From positions 186,001 to 250,000 of the forward strand of contig JAJTBO010000002.1 of assembly GCA_021286855.1 (NCBI GenBank): a stretch of DNA of 64,000 bases. The letters run 5' to 3'. The position numbers and the translations under genes were made by a program. Source of the DNA: Hyphomicrobiales bacterium. GTDB taxonomy: Bacteria > Pseudomonadota > Alphaproteobacteria > Rhizobiales > Ancalomicrobiaceae. The notes below the pieces were generated by a model. That model saw nothing but the letters and a program-made list of their open reading frames with translations. It ran no database searches and was not told the DNA's origin. This document shows positions 36,901-44,152 of the stretch, piece by piece; positions within the stretch are counted from its first letter, which is position 1; every line of letters begins with the position of its first letter.

Positions 36901-37074
36901 GGCGTCGGTTCGGAGCTCCGCATCCCGCTCGGCATCACCATCATCGGCGGCCTGCTGCTGTCGCAGCTCCTCACTCTCTATACGACCCCGGTCGTCTATC
37001 TGGCGGTCGAGGGGCTCCGGGCGCGGCTCGGCTTCGGCGCGTCGGGACCGGTCGGCGAGGAGGCGGGCCCGTGA
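33964..37074 (+). CDS. RND efflux permease, first of a pair (MdtB-like)
   Basis: The 1036-residue pump begins with a cytoplasmic MSVSAPFIARPIATSLLAAAL and has the standard RND order: helix 1, periplasmic loop with the PGADPATTAAVVTGPLE signature, helices 2-6 with GFVVDDAIVMIENIVRRRD (proton-relay Asp pair), second loop, helices 8-12 with GIVKKNAIMMIDF. MdtB/MdtC-type pumps act as a B2C heterotrimer, and a second permease gene follows at once. Both junctions are 4-base ATGA/GTGA overlaps. Length and order agree with MdtB. Confidence 0.94.
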   Translation: MSVSAPFIARPIATSLLAAALLVVGLLGFRALPVSSLPQVDFPTVEITTRMPGADPATTAAVVTGPLERQFGQISAVTAMTSESSYGLSRITLQFDLDRDIDAAAQDVQSAINAAAGTLPTDLPYPPVYSKVNPADTPILTLALTSDSQPLRRLSDLADTLIGQRLSQISGVGRVSVAGGVRPALRVKADFDRLAAYGLTLADLRTAIAATNLAGSKGALDGPRQAWSIGANDQIDNAAGFARVVVARKNGTPVLLSDVAKVEEGLEDAYVGGWYRGKRAVVLDIQKQPGANIVETVDRLMKEVPRLARSMPAGVNLEIVHDRTTTIRASIADVEFTLILSCALVVMVVLLFLRSLRATIIAAVTLPLSIVATFAAMWWAGFSLDNLSLMALTIGAGFVVDDAIVMIENIVRRRDEGLDGIEAAKAGAGEIGFTVISLTLSLIAVFIPLLFMTGLVGRMFREFALTLSMAVVVSAVVSLTLTPMMCSRLLKREEAHHGGVLGGLLAAAEWPISAMARGYEASLGWALAHGRFMLLITAASLAATGWLYVTSPKGFLPNQDTGLISVVLEGAPQASFAEMTRLQEQVTRAFERDPDVVGVVSVIGIGGLNATGNTARLTVSLTPRETRLSTAAEIADRLRRAGEAVPGAAVHVQPVQDVKIGTRSSRSQYQYTLTGPDQAAVSREADGLAVALAGRPEFAHVTLETRDDGLAVHVAVDRERAGRLGVSVETIDDALQDAFAQRRISTIYAQTNQYRVILEADLSAGVDAAVLERLRVAASSGTTVPLAAIARIERTTAPLSVAKLDQFPAATLSFDPAPGVSLDACLAAIEEVRAGFADVGVQGRPDADAAEFARSLASQPWLILAAVATIYVVLGVLYESFAHPFTILTTLPSAGVGALIALRLTGEDLSLVALIGIVLLMGIVKKNAIMMIDFAIVAEREHGRDPRTAIIEACRLRFRPIMMTTLAALFGAMPLAFAHGVGSELRIPLGITIIGGLLLSQLLTLYTTPVVYLAVEGLRARLGFGASGPVGEEAGP

Positions 37075-40000
37075 TCGACCTCTCCGGCCCCTTCGTCCGC
37101 CGCCCGGTCGGCACGACGCTGTTGGCGGTCGGGCTGTTTCTGGTCGGGTTGGTCGCCTGGGGTCAGTTGCCGGTGGCGAGCCTGCCGGCGATCGATCTGC
37201 CGACCATCCGCATCTCGGTGTCGCGGCCCGGCGCCGATCCGGCGACGATGGCCTCGACGGTGGCGGCGCCGCTCGAACGGTCGATCGGAACGATCGCCGG
37301 GGTGAGCGAACTGACCTCGTCGTCGAACTTCGGCTCGACGACGATCGTGGCGCAGTTCGATCCGAGCCGTCGGGTCGACGGGGCGGCGCGCGACGTCCAG
37401 GCGGCGATCAACGCCGCGGCGGCGGATCTGCCGAGCGATCTCAATTCCGCGCCGGTGGTGCGCAAGATGAACCCGGCCGCCGCGCCGGTGCTGATCCTGG
37501 CGCTGACCTCCGACACGTTGAACACCACCGAGATCTACGACGTCGCCGACACGACGATCGTGCAGACGCTGTCGCAGGTCGAGGGCGTCGCCGACGTGTC
37601 GGTGGCCGGCGGCGAACAACCGGCGATCCGGGTGACGCTCTCCTCGGCGAAGATGGCGGCGATGGCGATCGGGCTCGACGCGGCGCGCTCGGCGATCGCC
37701 GCCGCCAACGTCCACAAGGCGCTCGGCGCGCTGCAGGGCGACCGCGCCTTCGAGGTGGTGACGTCGAACGCGACCTTGTCGACGCCGGAGGCGTTCCGGC
37801 GGGTGGTCGTCAGGACGAAGAACGGCGCGGTGGTCAGGCTCGGCGACATCGCCGAAGTGACGCGCGGGGTGCGCAACACCCGTTCGGTCGGCTGGTTCGG
37901 GGCGAAGCCGGCGGTGCTCCTGATGATCACCCGGCAGGTCGACGCCAACGTCATCGAGACCGTCGACCGGGTCAAGGCGGCGCTCGGCGATCTGAAGGGC
38001 CGCGTGCCGGCGGGGCTCGAATTCTCCGTCGTCTCCGACCGCACCGGCACGATCCGGGCGAGCGTCGCCGACACCGAGAAGACGCTGGCGATCTCGATGG
38101 CGTTGGTGATGGCGGTGGTGGCGGCCTTTCTCGGCCGCTTCACGCCGACCTTCGCCGCCGGCGTCACGGTGCCGCTGGCGCTCGCCGGCACCTTCGCGGC
38201 GATGTGGGTGGCGCGGTTCTCGGTCGACAATCTGTCGCTGATGGCGCTGACCATCGCGGTCGGCTTCGTCGTCGACGACGCGATCGTGATGATCGAGTCG
38301 ATCCATCGCCGCCGCGCCGAGGGGCTGGCGCCGCTGCCGGCGGCGATCGACGGGGCGCGGCGGATCGCCTTCACCGTGGTGGCGATCGGCCTGTCGCTCG
38401 TCGCCGCCTTCCTGCCCTTGATGTTCGTCGGCGGCATCACCGGCATGTTCTTCGCCGAATTCTCCTTCACCATCACCTTCGCGATTCTCATCTCGACGGT
38501 GGTGTCGCTCACCGTGACGCCGATGATCTGCGGCCATCTGATCCGCTCGGGTCCGCAGAACCGGTGGGAGAAGGCCTCGGAGCAGGCGCTCGGCCGGGTG
38601 ATCGCCGCCTATTCGAAGAGCGTGGCGGCGTCGCTCCGGCATCCCTGGTGGATGGTCGGCCTCGCCTCCACGACGGTCGGGCTGTCGGTGTGGCTGTTCG
38701 CGGCGCTGCCCAAGGGCTTCGTGCCGGAGGACGACACCGGGCTCGTCTACGTCTTCACCGAAGCGGCGACCGACGTCTCCTTCCCACGGATGATGGAGCT
38801 GCAGCGCGCCGCGACCGACATCGTGATGGGCGATCCGATGGTGGTCGGCGTCGCCTCGTCGGTGGCGGGGTCGTCGGGCGGGCAGGTCAACCAGGGCCGC
38901 ATGTTCCTGTCGTTGAAGTCGGTGAAGGCGGGCGGCGATCCGGCGCGCCGGGTGATCGATCGCCTGCGCGGCAAACTCTCGAACCTCTCGGACATCCGGC
39001 TGTTCATGTTCCCGATGCAGGACGTGCGGGCGGGCGGGCGTTCGGGCAAGTCGCCCTATCAGTTCACCTTGTGGGGGCCGGATCTCGACGAGTTGGTCGA
39101 ATGGGCGCCGAAGATCGTCAAGGCGCTCGAGGCGCGGCCGGAGCTCGCCGACGTCTCGGCCGACCGGCAGAAGGCCGGGCTCGAGGCGCGGGTGGTGGTC
39201 GACCGGGTGGCGGCGTCGCGGCTCGGCGTGGCGGTCCGCGACATCGACGCGGCGCTCGCCGACGCCTTCGCGCAGCGCCAGATCTCGACGATGTACGGCG
39301 GCCGCAACCAGTACAAGGTGGTGGTCGAGGTCGATCCGGACCGGGCGCGCGATCCGACCGACGTCTCCGGCCTCTGGGTCTCGGCGTCGGACGGCACGCA
39401 GGTGCCGCTCGCCGCCGTCGCGCGGATCGAGCGGGCGACGGCGCCGCTCGGGGTCGCCCATCAGGGTTCGTTCCCCTCGATCACGGTGACCTGGGGACTG
39501 AAGGAGGGCGTGACCGCCGATCGCGCCAACGCGGCCGTCCGCGCCGCCTGGAACGATCTCCATCCGCCGGACACGCTGCACGCCGAATTCGCCGGCGACG
39601 CCAAGGAGCTGGCCAAGTCGGGGGCGAGCACCTGGCTGCTCGTCGTCACGGCGCTGGCGGTGGTCTACATCATCCTCGGCGTGCTCTACGAGAGCCTGAT
39701 CCATCCGGTGACGATCATCTCGACGCTGCCGCCGGCCGGGCTCGGGGCCCTGTCGGCCCTGTGGATGTTCGGCATGCAGCTCGATCTGGTCGGGATCATC
39801 GGCATCATTCTCCTGATCGGCATCGTCAAGAAGAACGGCATCCTGCTCGTCGATCACGCCATCCAGGCGATGCGGGAGAGGGGGCTCTCGTCGGAGGCGG
39901 CGGTGCGCGAGGCGGCGGCGGAACGGTTCCGGCCGATCCTGATGACGACGCTCGCGGCGCTGCTCGGCGCGTTGCCGCTGGTCGTCGCCTCCGGCGCGGG

Positions 40001-40157
40001 GGCGGAGCTCCGGCGGCCGCTCGGCGTCACCATCGTCGGCGGGCTCGTCGTGTCGCAGTTCCTGACTCTCTACACGACGCCGGCGATCTGGCTCCTGATG
40101 GACCGCGCCGCGCGTTGGTTCGGCCGGCGCAAGGGCGGCTCGACCGCGACGGCGTGA
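37071..40157 (+). CDS. RND efflux permease, second of a pair (MdtC-like)
   Basis: The 1028-residue pump is a paralogue of the preceding one. It has SRPGADPATMASTVAAPLE in the first loop, VGFVVDDAIVMIESIHRRR in helix 4 and GIVKKNGILLVDHAIQ near the end. The GTG start overlaps the upstream stop by 4 bases, favouring equal synthesis. With the adaptor and the lipoprotein duct it completes a self-contained tripartite pump; MdtABC relatives export bile salts, novobiocin and similar amphiphiles, but the substrate here is unknown. Confidence 0.94.
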   Translation: MIDLSGPFVRRPVGTTLLAVGLFLVGLVAWGQLPVASLPAIDLPTIRISVSRPGADPATMASTVAAPLERSIGTIAGVSELTSSSNFGSTTIVAQFDPSRRVDGAARDVQAAINAAAADLPSDLNSAPVVRKMNPAAAPVLILALTSDTLNTTEIYDVADTTIVQTLSQVEGVADVSVAGGEQPAIRVTLSSAKMAAMAIGLDAARSAIAAANVHKALGALQGDRAFEVVTSNATLSTPEAFRRVVVRTKNGAVVRLGDIAEVTRGVRNTRSVGWFGAKPAVLLMITRQVDANVIETVDRVKAALGDLKGRVPAGLEFSVVSDRTGTIRASVADTEKTLAISMALVMAVVAAFLGRFTPTFAAGVTVPLALAGTFAAMWVARFSVDNLSLMALTIAVGFVVDDAIVMIESIHRRRAEGLAPLPAAIDGARRIAFTVVAIGLSLVAAFLPLMFVGGITGMFFAEFSFTITFAILISTVVSLTVTPMICGHLIRSGPQNRWEKASEQALGRVIAAYSKSVAASLRHPWWMVGLASTTVGLSVWLFAALPKGFVPEDDTGLVYVFTEAATDVSFPRMMELQRAATDIVMGDPMVVGVASSVAGSSGGQVNQGRMFLSLKSVKAGGDPARRVIDRLRGKLSNLSDIRLFMFPMQDVRAGGRSGKSPYQFTLWGPDLDELVEWAPKIVKALEARPELADVSADRQKAGLEARVVVDRVAASRLGVAVRDIDAALADAFAQRQISTMYGGRNQYKVVVEVDPDRARDPTDVSGLWVSASDGTQVPLAAVARIERATAPLGVAHQGSFPSITVTWGLKEGVTADRANAAVRAAWNDLHPPDTLHAEFAGDAKELAKSGASTWLLVVTALAVVYIILGVLYESLIHPVTIISTLPPAGLGALSALWMFGMQLDLVGIIGIILLIGIVKKNGILLVDHAIQAMRERGLSSEAAVREAAAERFRPILMTTLAALLGALPLVVASGAGAELRRPLGVTIVGGLVVSQFLTLYTTPAIWLLMDRAARWFGRRKGGSTATA

Positions 40158-40239
40158 AGGCGGCCTCGGAGAGGGGGGTGACGGACGCGGGACGGCGGAG
40201 TATCGAAGGGCCTTCGTCCCACTCACCCGGATCGCCGCC

Positions 40240-41661
40240 ATGACCGCCGCTCTTTCCGCCGATCTCGTCCGCGAGCGCCTCGCCGCCATCGTCGGGGCGA
40301 AGCACGTGCTCGCCGACGCCCACACGATCGAGCCCTATCTGAAGGAACCGCGCGGCCTCTATCTCGGCGCCACTCCTTGCGTGGTCGAGCCGAAGACGAC
40401 GGCGGAGGTCGCCGCCGTGCTCGCGTTTGCGAACGAGGCTGGGCTGAAGATCGTGCCGCAGGGCGGCAACACCGGCCTCGTCGGCGGGCAGATCCCGTCC
40501 GGCGCGGGCGACGAGATCGTCTTGTCGCTGCGCCGGATGGATGCGATCCGCGAGGTCGATCCGATCTCCGACACGATGACGGTGGAAGCCGGGGTGACGC
40601 TGTTGCGCGCTCAGGAAGCGGCGGAGGCGGTCGATCGCCTGTTCCCGCTGTCGCTGGCGGCGGAAGGGTCCTGCACGATCGGCGGCAACGTCTCGACCAA
40701 CGCCGGCGGCACCCAGGTGATCGCCTATGGCAACACCCGCGCGCTGGTGCTCGGCGTCGAAGTGGCGCTCGCCGACGGGCGGGTGATGAACCTGCTCGGC
40801 AAGCTGCGCAAGGACAACACCGGTTACGATCTGAAGCAGTTGTTCATCGGCTCGGAAGGCACGCTCGGCGTCGTCACCGCGGCGGTGCTCGAGATGGCCC
40901 CACGGCCGAAGGGGTTCGGCACGGCGATGGTCGCGGTCGCCGATCCGGCCGGCGCGGTCGCCCTGCTCGAAAGCGGCAAGAAGACCTTCGGAAAATCCCT
41001 GACCGGATTTGAACTGATGCCGCGGTTCGGGTTGGATCTGGTGGTCAAGCACTTGCCGGGCGCGCGCGATCCGCTCGCGGATCGATACGATTGGTATGTG
41101 CTCGTCGAGGTGTCGGCGACGGAGGAGGAAGGCGTCGGCGAGGAGCTCGAGGCCTGGCTCGGCGCGGGTATGGAAGACGGCGTGGTGCTCGACGCGGTGA
41201 TCGCCGGTTCGCTCGATCAGCGGGCGCAGCTGTGGCGGCTGCGCGAGGCGATGTCGGAGGTGCAGGGCCTCGAAGGCGGGTCGATCAAGCACGACGTGTC
41301 GGCGCCGATCGCCTCGGTGCCGGAGGTGATCGCGGAGGGAATTCGCGTCGCCGAGGCCTTCATTCCGGGCATTCGGCCGGTTCCCTTCGGCCATCTCGGC
41401 GACGGCAACATCCATTTCAACTTCACCCAGCCGATCGACGCCGACAAGGCGGCCTATCTCGATCAGTGGGACGCTCTCAATGAGAAGGTGCATGCGGTGG
41501 TGCTCGCGCATGGCGGGTCGGTCTCGGCCGAACACGGCATCGGGGCCTTGAAGCGCCACCTGCTCGCCGAGGTGAAGGACCCGGTGGCGTTGGAAGTCAT
41601 GCGCGCGGTGAAGAGCGCGCTCGATCCGAAGGGCACGCTGAATCCGGGAAAAGTGTTGTGA
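40240..41661 (+). CDS. FAD-binding D-2-hydroxyacid dehydrogenase (D-2-hydroxyglutarate dehydrogenase / GlcD family)
   Basis: The 473-residue protein has a PCMH-type FAD domain with PQGGNTGLVGG (73-83), the flavin-binding SCTIGGNVSTNAGGT near 145 and GSEGTLGVVT near 207, then a FAD-oxidase C-terminal domain with the metal and substrate site HLGDGNIHFN and GGSVSAEHGIG near the end. This matches D-2-hydroxyglutarate and D-lactate dehydrogenases that pass electrons to an acceptor such as electron-transfer flavoprotein. It lies 82 bp after the efflux operon and probably has its own promoter. Confidence 0.9.
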   Translation: MTAALSADLVRERLAAIVGAKHVLADAHTIEPYLKEPRGLYLGATPCVVEPKTTAEVAAVLAFANEAGLKIVPQGGNTGLVGGQIPSGAGDEIVLSLRRMDAIREVDPISDTMTVEAGVTLLRAQEAAEAVDRLFPLSLAAEGSCTIGGNVSTNAGGTQVIAYGNTRALVLGVEVALADGRVMNLLGKLRKDNTGYDLKQLFIGSEGTLGVVTAAVLEMAPRPKGFGTAMVAVADPAGAVALLESGKKTFGKSLTGFELMPRFGLDLVVKHLPGARDPLADRYDWYVLVEVSATEEEGVGEELEAWLGAGMEDGVVLDAVIAGSLDQRAQLWRLREAMSEVQGLEGGSIKHDVSAPIASVPEVIAEGIRVAEAFIPGIRPVPFGHLGDGNIHFNFTQPIDADKAAYLDQWDALNEKVHAVVLAHGGSVSAEHGIGALKRHLLAEVKDPVALEVMRAVKSALDPKGTLNPGKVL

Positions 41662-41677
41662 ACGCAGGGGAAGATCA

Positions 41678-41694
41678 CGCGACAACTGGTCGCG
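41678..41694 (+). terminator. Short hairpin after the D-2-hydroxyacid dehydrogenase gene
   Basis: CGCGAC (41678-41683) pairs with GTCGCG (41689-41694) around a 5-base loop, 16 bp after the stop codon. There is no T-tract, so termination is uncertain. Confidence 0.3.
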
Positions 41695-41755
41695 CGACAT
41701 TCTCTACTTTCGACAGGCATGCATTTCTGCATTGCTGTCGTGCAGTGCGTCCCGT

Positions 41756-41773
41756 ATTGCGCTGCGAAGCAAT
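41756..41773. promoter_or_regulatory. Inverted repeat ATTGC-N8-GCAAT
   Basis: Perfect 5-bp arms spaced by 8 bases lie at the expected transcription start of the candidate small RNA. The half-site TTGC/GCAA recurs before several C2-metabolism genes in the window. Role inferred only. Confidence 0.3.
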
Positions 41774-41874
41774 CCGCCGTACATCTCGGGGGTGACGCGG
41801 CTTCACGGCCGTTTCACAGCCCTCCTTGGGCGTTTCCTCCCTAGACTTGGGCCGCCGTCAGGCGGCCTTTTTTC
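41767..41874 (+). ncRNA. Candidate small RNA upstream of pyrC
   Basis: A strong intrinsic terminator (GGCCGCC at 41850-41856, GGCGGCC at 41861-41867, then TTTTTT) stands 119 bp before pyrC and 189 bp after the previous gene, too far to serve that gene alone. A possible promoter (TTGCTG at 41732-41737, 17-bp spacer, TATTGC at 41755-41760) would give a transcript of about 105 nt. It would contain two pyrimidine-rich anti-Shine-Dalgarno-like stretches (CCCTCCTT with GCCC/GGGC arms, and TTTCCTCCC), a feature of several rhizobial small RNA families. A pyrC attenuator is the alternative reading. Confidence 0.4.
41849..41874 (+). terminator. Intrinsic terminator upstream of pyrC
   Basis: A 7-bp all-GC stem (41850-41856 with 41861-41867, loop GTCA) is followed at once by six T. 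It is one of the clearest terminators in the window. Confidence 0.85.
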
Positions 41875-41992
41875 TTGTCCGGCCGGCCGCCCCTCGCGGC
41901 CTCTTTCAGATCCGCCAGCCTGTTCGCCGGGCTTGAACCGGGGTCTCGACCGTGCTTTGCCTCGTGCGACGACGCATTCGAGGACAACGCCG

Positions 41993-43030
41993 ATGACCCG
42001 CCTGACCTTTCGCCGCCCCGACGACTGGCACGTCCATTTCCGCGACGGCGAGGCGATGCGGACGGTGGTTCCCTTCACGGCGCGGGCCTTCGGCCGGGCG
42101 ATCGTCATGCCCAATCTGACGCCGCCGGTGACGACGACGGCGCTCGCCGCCGCCTATCGCGAGCGGATCCTGGCGGCGGTTCCCGACGGCGTCGCCTTCA
42201 CGCCGTTGATGACCGCCTATCTGACCGACGGGTCCGACCCGGCCGATCTCGTCGCCGGGTTCCGCGACGGGGTGCTCGCGGCGGTCAAGCTCTATCCGGC
42301 GCACGCCACCACCAATTCGCAGTTCGGCGTCACCTCGATGGCGGCGGTCGCGCCGGTGCTGGCGGCGATGGAGAAGGCGGGGATGCCGCTGCTCGTGCAC
42401 GGCGAGGTGACGCGAGGGGAGGTCGACGTGTTCGATCGCGAGGCGCGCTTCGTCGAGGAGGTGCTGCTGCCGACGCTCGCCGACTTCCCCGGCCTCCGGG
42501 TGGTGCTCGAGCACGTCACGACGGCGGAGGGGGTGGCGGTCGTCAAGGCGCACGCAGGCCGGATGGCCGGCACGATCACGCCGCAGCATCTGCTCTACGA
42601 CCGCAACGAACTGTTCCGCGGCGGCATTCGGCCGCACATGTACTGCCTGCCGATCCTCAAGCGCTCGACCCACAAGGCGGCGCTCAGGGCGGCGGCGACG
42701 GCGGGAGACGGCCTGTTCTTCCTCGGCACCGACACCGCGCCGCATCTCAGACACACCAAGGAGACGGCCTGCGGCTGCGCCGGCGTGTTCTCCGCGCCGG
42801 TGGCGATCGAGGCCTATCTGAAGGTGTTCGAGGAGGAGGGCGCGCTCGACCGGTTCGAGACCTTCGCCTCGCTCGCCGGGCCGGCCTTCTACCGGCTGCC
42901 GGCGAATGAGGAGCGGGTGGTCTGGGAGAAGAAGCCGCGGCTGGCGGCGGAAGCGGTGCCGGTCGCCGGCGCGGGCGAGATCGTGCCGCTGTTCGCCGGC
43001 GAGACGGTGGAGTGGTCGCCGGCGGCGTGA
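41993..43030 (+). CDS. pyrC: Dihydroorotase, class II (PyrC)
   Basis: The 345-residue enzyme closes carbamoyl-aspartate to dihydroorotate in pyrimidine synthesis. It has the zinc ligands H13 and H15 in DWHVHFRD, the carbamylated lysine K98 in AVKLYPAHATTNS, LVHGEVT, LEHVTT and the catalytic Asp in LGTDTAPH, and it matches E. coli PyrC in length (348). The frame is open far upstream through a terminator; the ATG at 41993 is right because the conserved region begins at once. No orotate phosphoribosyltransferase gene is adjacent. Confidence 0.96.
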   Translation: MTRLTFRRPDDWHVHFRDGEAMRTVVPFTARAFGRAIVMPNLTPPVTTTALAAAYRERILAAVPDGVAFTPLMTAYLTDGSDPADLVAGFRDGVLAAVKLYPAHATTNSQFGVTSMAAVAPVLAAMEKAGMPLLVHGEVTRGEVDVFDREARFVEEVLLPTLADFPGLRVVLEHVTTAEGVAVVKAHAGRMAGTITPQHLLYDRNELFRGGIRPHMYCLPILKRSTHKAALRAAATAGDGLFFLGTDTAPHLRHTKETACGCAGVFSAPVAIEAYLKVFEEEGALDRFETFASLAGPAFYRLPANEERVVWEKKPRLAAEAVPVAGAGEIVPLFAGETVEWSPAA

Positions 43031-43139
43031 CGCCGGCGTCTCGATCCTTCGTCGAAGGTCGGGGTCACGGGGCGCGGCTTTGACACTAGGATCGCGGCCG
43101 ACCGCGTCGCAGCGACGCGCGCATCAGGAGATCGGGTTC

Positions 43140-43649
43140 ATGGCGACGATGGAAAACCGGACGTACGACGAAATCGCGATCGGCGAAGCGGCGGAAGTCG
43201 TGCGTGAAGTGACGCGCGCCGACATCGAGCTGTTCGCGGCGACGTCCGGCGACGTCAATCCGGCGCATCTCGACGACGCCTATGCGGGCGCCACGCGCTT
43301 CAAGGGCGTGATCATGCACGGCATGTGGTCGGGCGCGATCATCTCGCGGTTGCTCGGCGTCGATCTGCCGGGACCGGGCACCATCTACATCTCGCAGTCG
43401 CTGGCCTTCAAGCGGCCGGTGACGATCGGCGACCGCATCACCTTCAAGGCGACGGTCAAGGAGAAGCGGGACGACAAGAAGATCGTCGTGCTCGACTGCA
43501 CCGGCACCAACCAGGACGGCAAGGTCGTCGTGGAAGGCGAGGCGGTGGTGATGGCGCCGACCGAGAAGATCGTCGTCGAGAAGCCGGTGGCGGCGGCGGT
43601 GTCGCTGACGCCGAACGGCGGCGAGACGATCGCCTACGAACCCAAGTGA
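43140..43649 (+). CDS. MaoC-family (R)-specific enoyl-CoA hydratase
   Basis: The 169-residue protein is a hotdog-fold hydratase with the catalytic segment ATSGDVNPAHLD (D38, H43). About 30 residues follow the hotdog, ending GGETIAYEPK. This tail resembles the linker of bifunctional enoyl-CoA hydratase/phosphate acetyltransferase proteins of rhizobia, but the phosphate acetyltransferase domain is missing; a stop follows at once and a different gene begins. It probably supplies (R)-3-hydroxyacyl-CoA for polyhydroxyalkanoate or beta-oxidation. AGGAG lies 10 bases before the ATG. Confidence 0.88.
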   Translation: MATMENRTYDEIAIGEAAEVVREVTRADIELFAATSGDVNPAHLDDAYAGATRFKGVIMHGMWSGAIISRLLGVDLPGPGTIYISQSLAFKRPVTIGDRITFKATVKEKRDDKKIVVLDCTGTNQDGKVVVEGEAVVMAPTEKIVVEKPVAAAVSLTPNGGETIAYEPK

Positions 43650-43665
43650 CGTTCACGAGGACGAC

Positions 43666-44052
43666 ATGCGCAGAACGGAACTCGATCTGATGCTGGCCGG
43701 CCTGCTCGGCGCGGGCGGCGTGGCGGACGCGGCGCTCGCCGCGCACGTCACCGGCGGCGGTCCGGTGGCGCAGGCGGCGGAGATCATGATGATCCACGCC
43801 GCGGCGATCGTCGGGTTGGTGGCGTTCCGACGAGGCGCGGCCGACGCGCCCTCGGCGATCGGCAAGATCGCCCTGGCGATGGGGCTCGGCGCGGCGATCT
43901 TCGGGCTCGACCTGACGCTCCTCGCCTTCGCGGGGGCGCATCTCTTCCCGATGGCCGCGCCGATCGGCGGGACGGTGATGATCCTCTCCTGGCTGGCGCT
44001 CGCCGTGCTGGTGGTGATCGAACGGATGCGGCACGGCGAGCCGCCGACCTGA
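43666..44052 (+). CDS. DUF423-type small membrane protein
   Basis: The 128-residue protein has four membrane helices. MMIHAAAIVGLVAFRR and HLFPMAAPIGGTVMILSWLALA fit the DUF423/YgdD pattern (HALAxL and the C-terminal PxGGxxxxxGW). It starts 16 bp after the MaoC gene and is probably co-transcribed. Function unknown. Confidence 0.75.
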   Translation: MRRTELDLMLAGLLGAGGVADAALAAHVTGGGPVAQAAEIMMIHAAAIVGLVAFRRGAADAPSAIGKIALAMGLGAAIFGLDLTLLAFAGAHLFPMAAPIGGTVMILSWLALAVLVVIERMRHGEPPT

Positions 44053-44077
44053 GGCGAACGTCTGCCACCATCGGCCG

Positions 44078-44090
44078 ATTGCAGTGCAAT
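44078..44090. promoter_or_regulatory. Palindrome ATTGCA-G-TGCAAT upstream of the malyl-CoA thioesterase gene
   Basis: This perfect 13-bp palindrome lies 62 bp upstream of the gene start. Its 11-bp core TTGCAGTGCAA recurs exactly at 46497-46507, before an acetyltransferase gene. The TTGC/GCAA half-sites recall the TTTGCAAA elements bound by short-chain fatty acyl-CoA regulators (ScfR/PccR family) of Rhodobacter; that link is an inference. Confidence 0.5.
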
Positions 44091-44152
44091 AGGGCGCGGG
44101 CTAGGGTCCGCGCCGCTTCAATTCCTTCGACCTTCTCCCACGGAGCATCGCC

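Noticed and set aside
33706-40325. Two open frames over 1000 codons antisense to the RND permease genes
   Set aside because: They are Arg/His/Asp-rich mirror frames of conserved RND permeases.
41732-41992. N-terminal extension of pyrC starting at a TTG
   Set aside because: The frame is open, but it runs through a strong intrinsic terminator and the conserved dihydroorotase sequence begins at the ATG at 41993.
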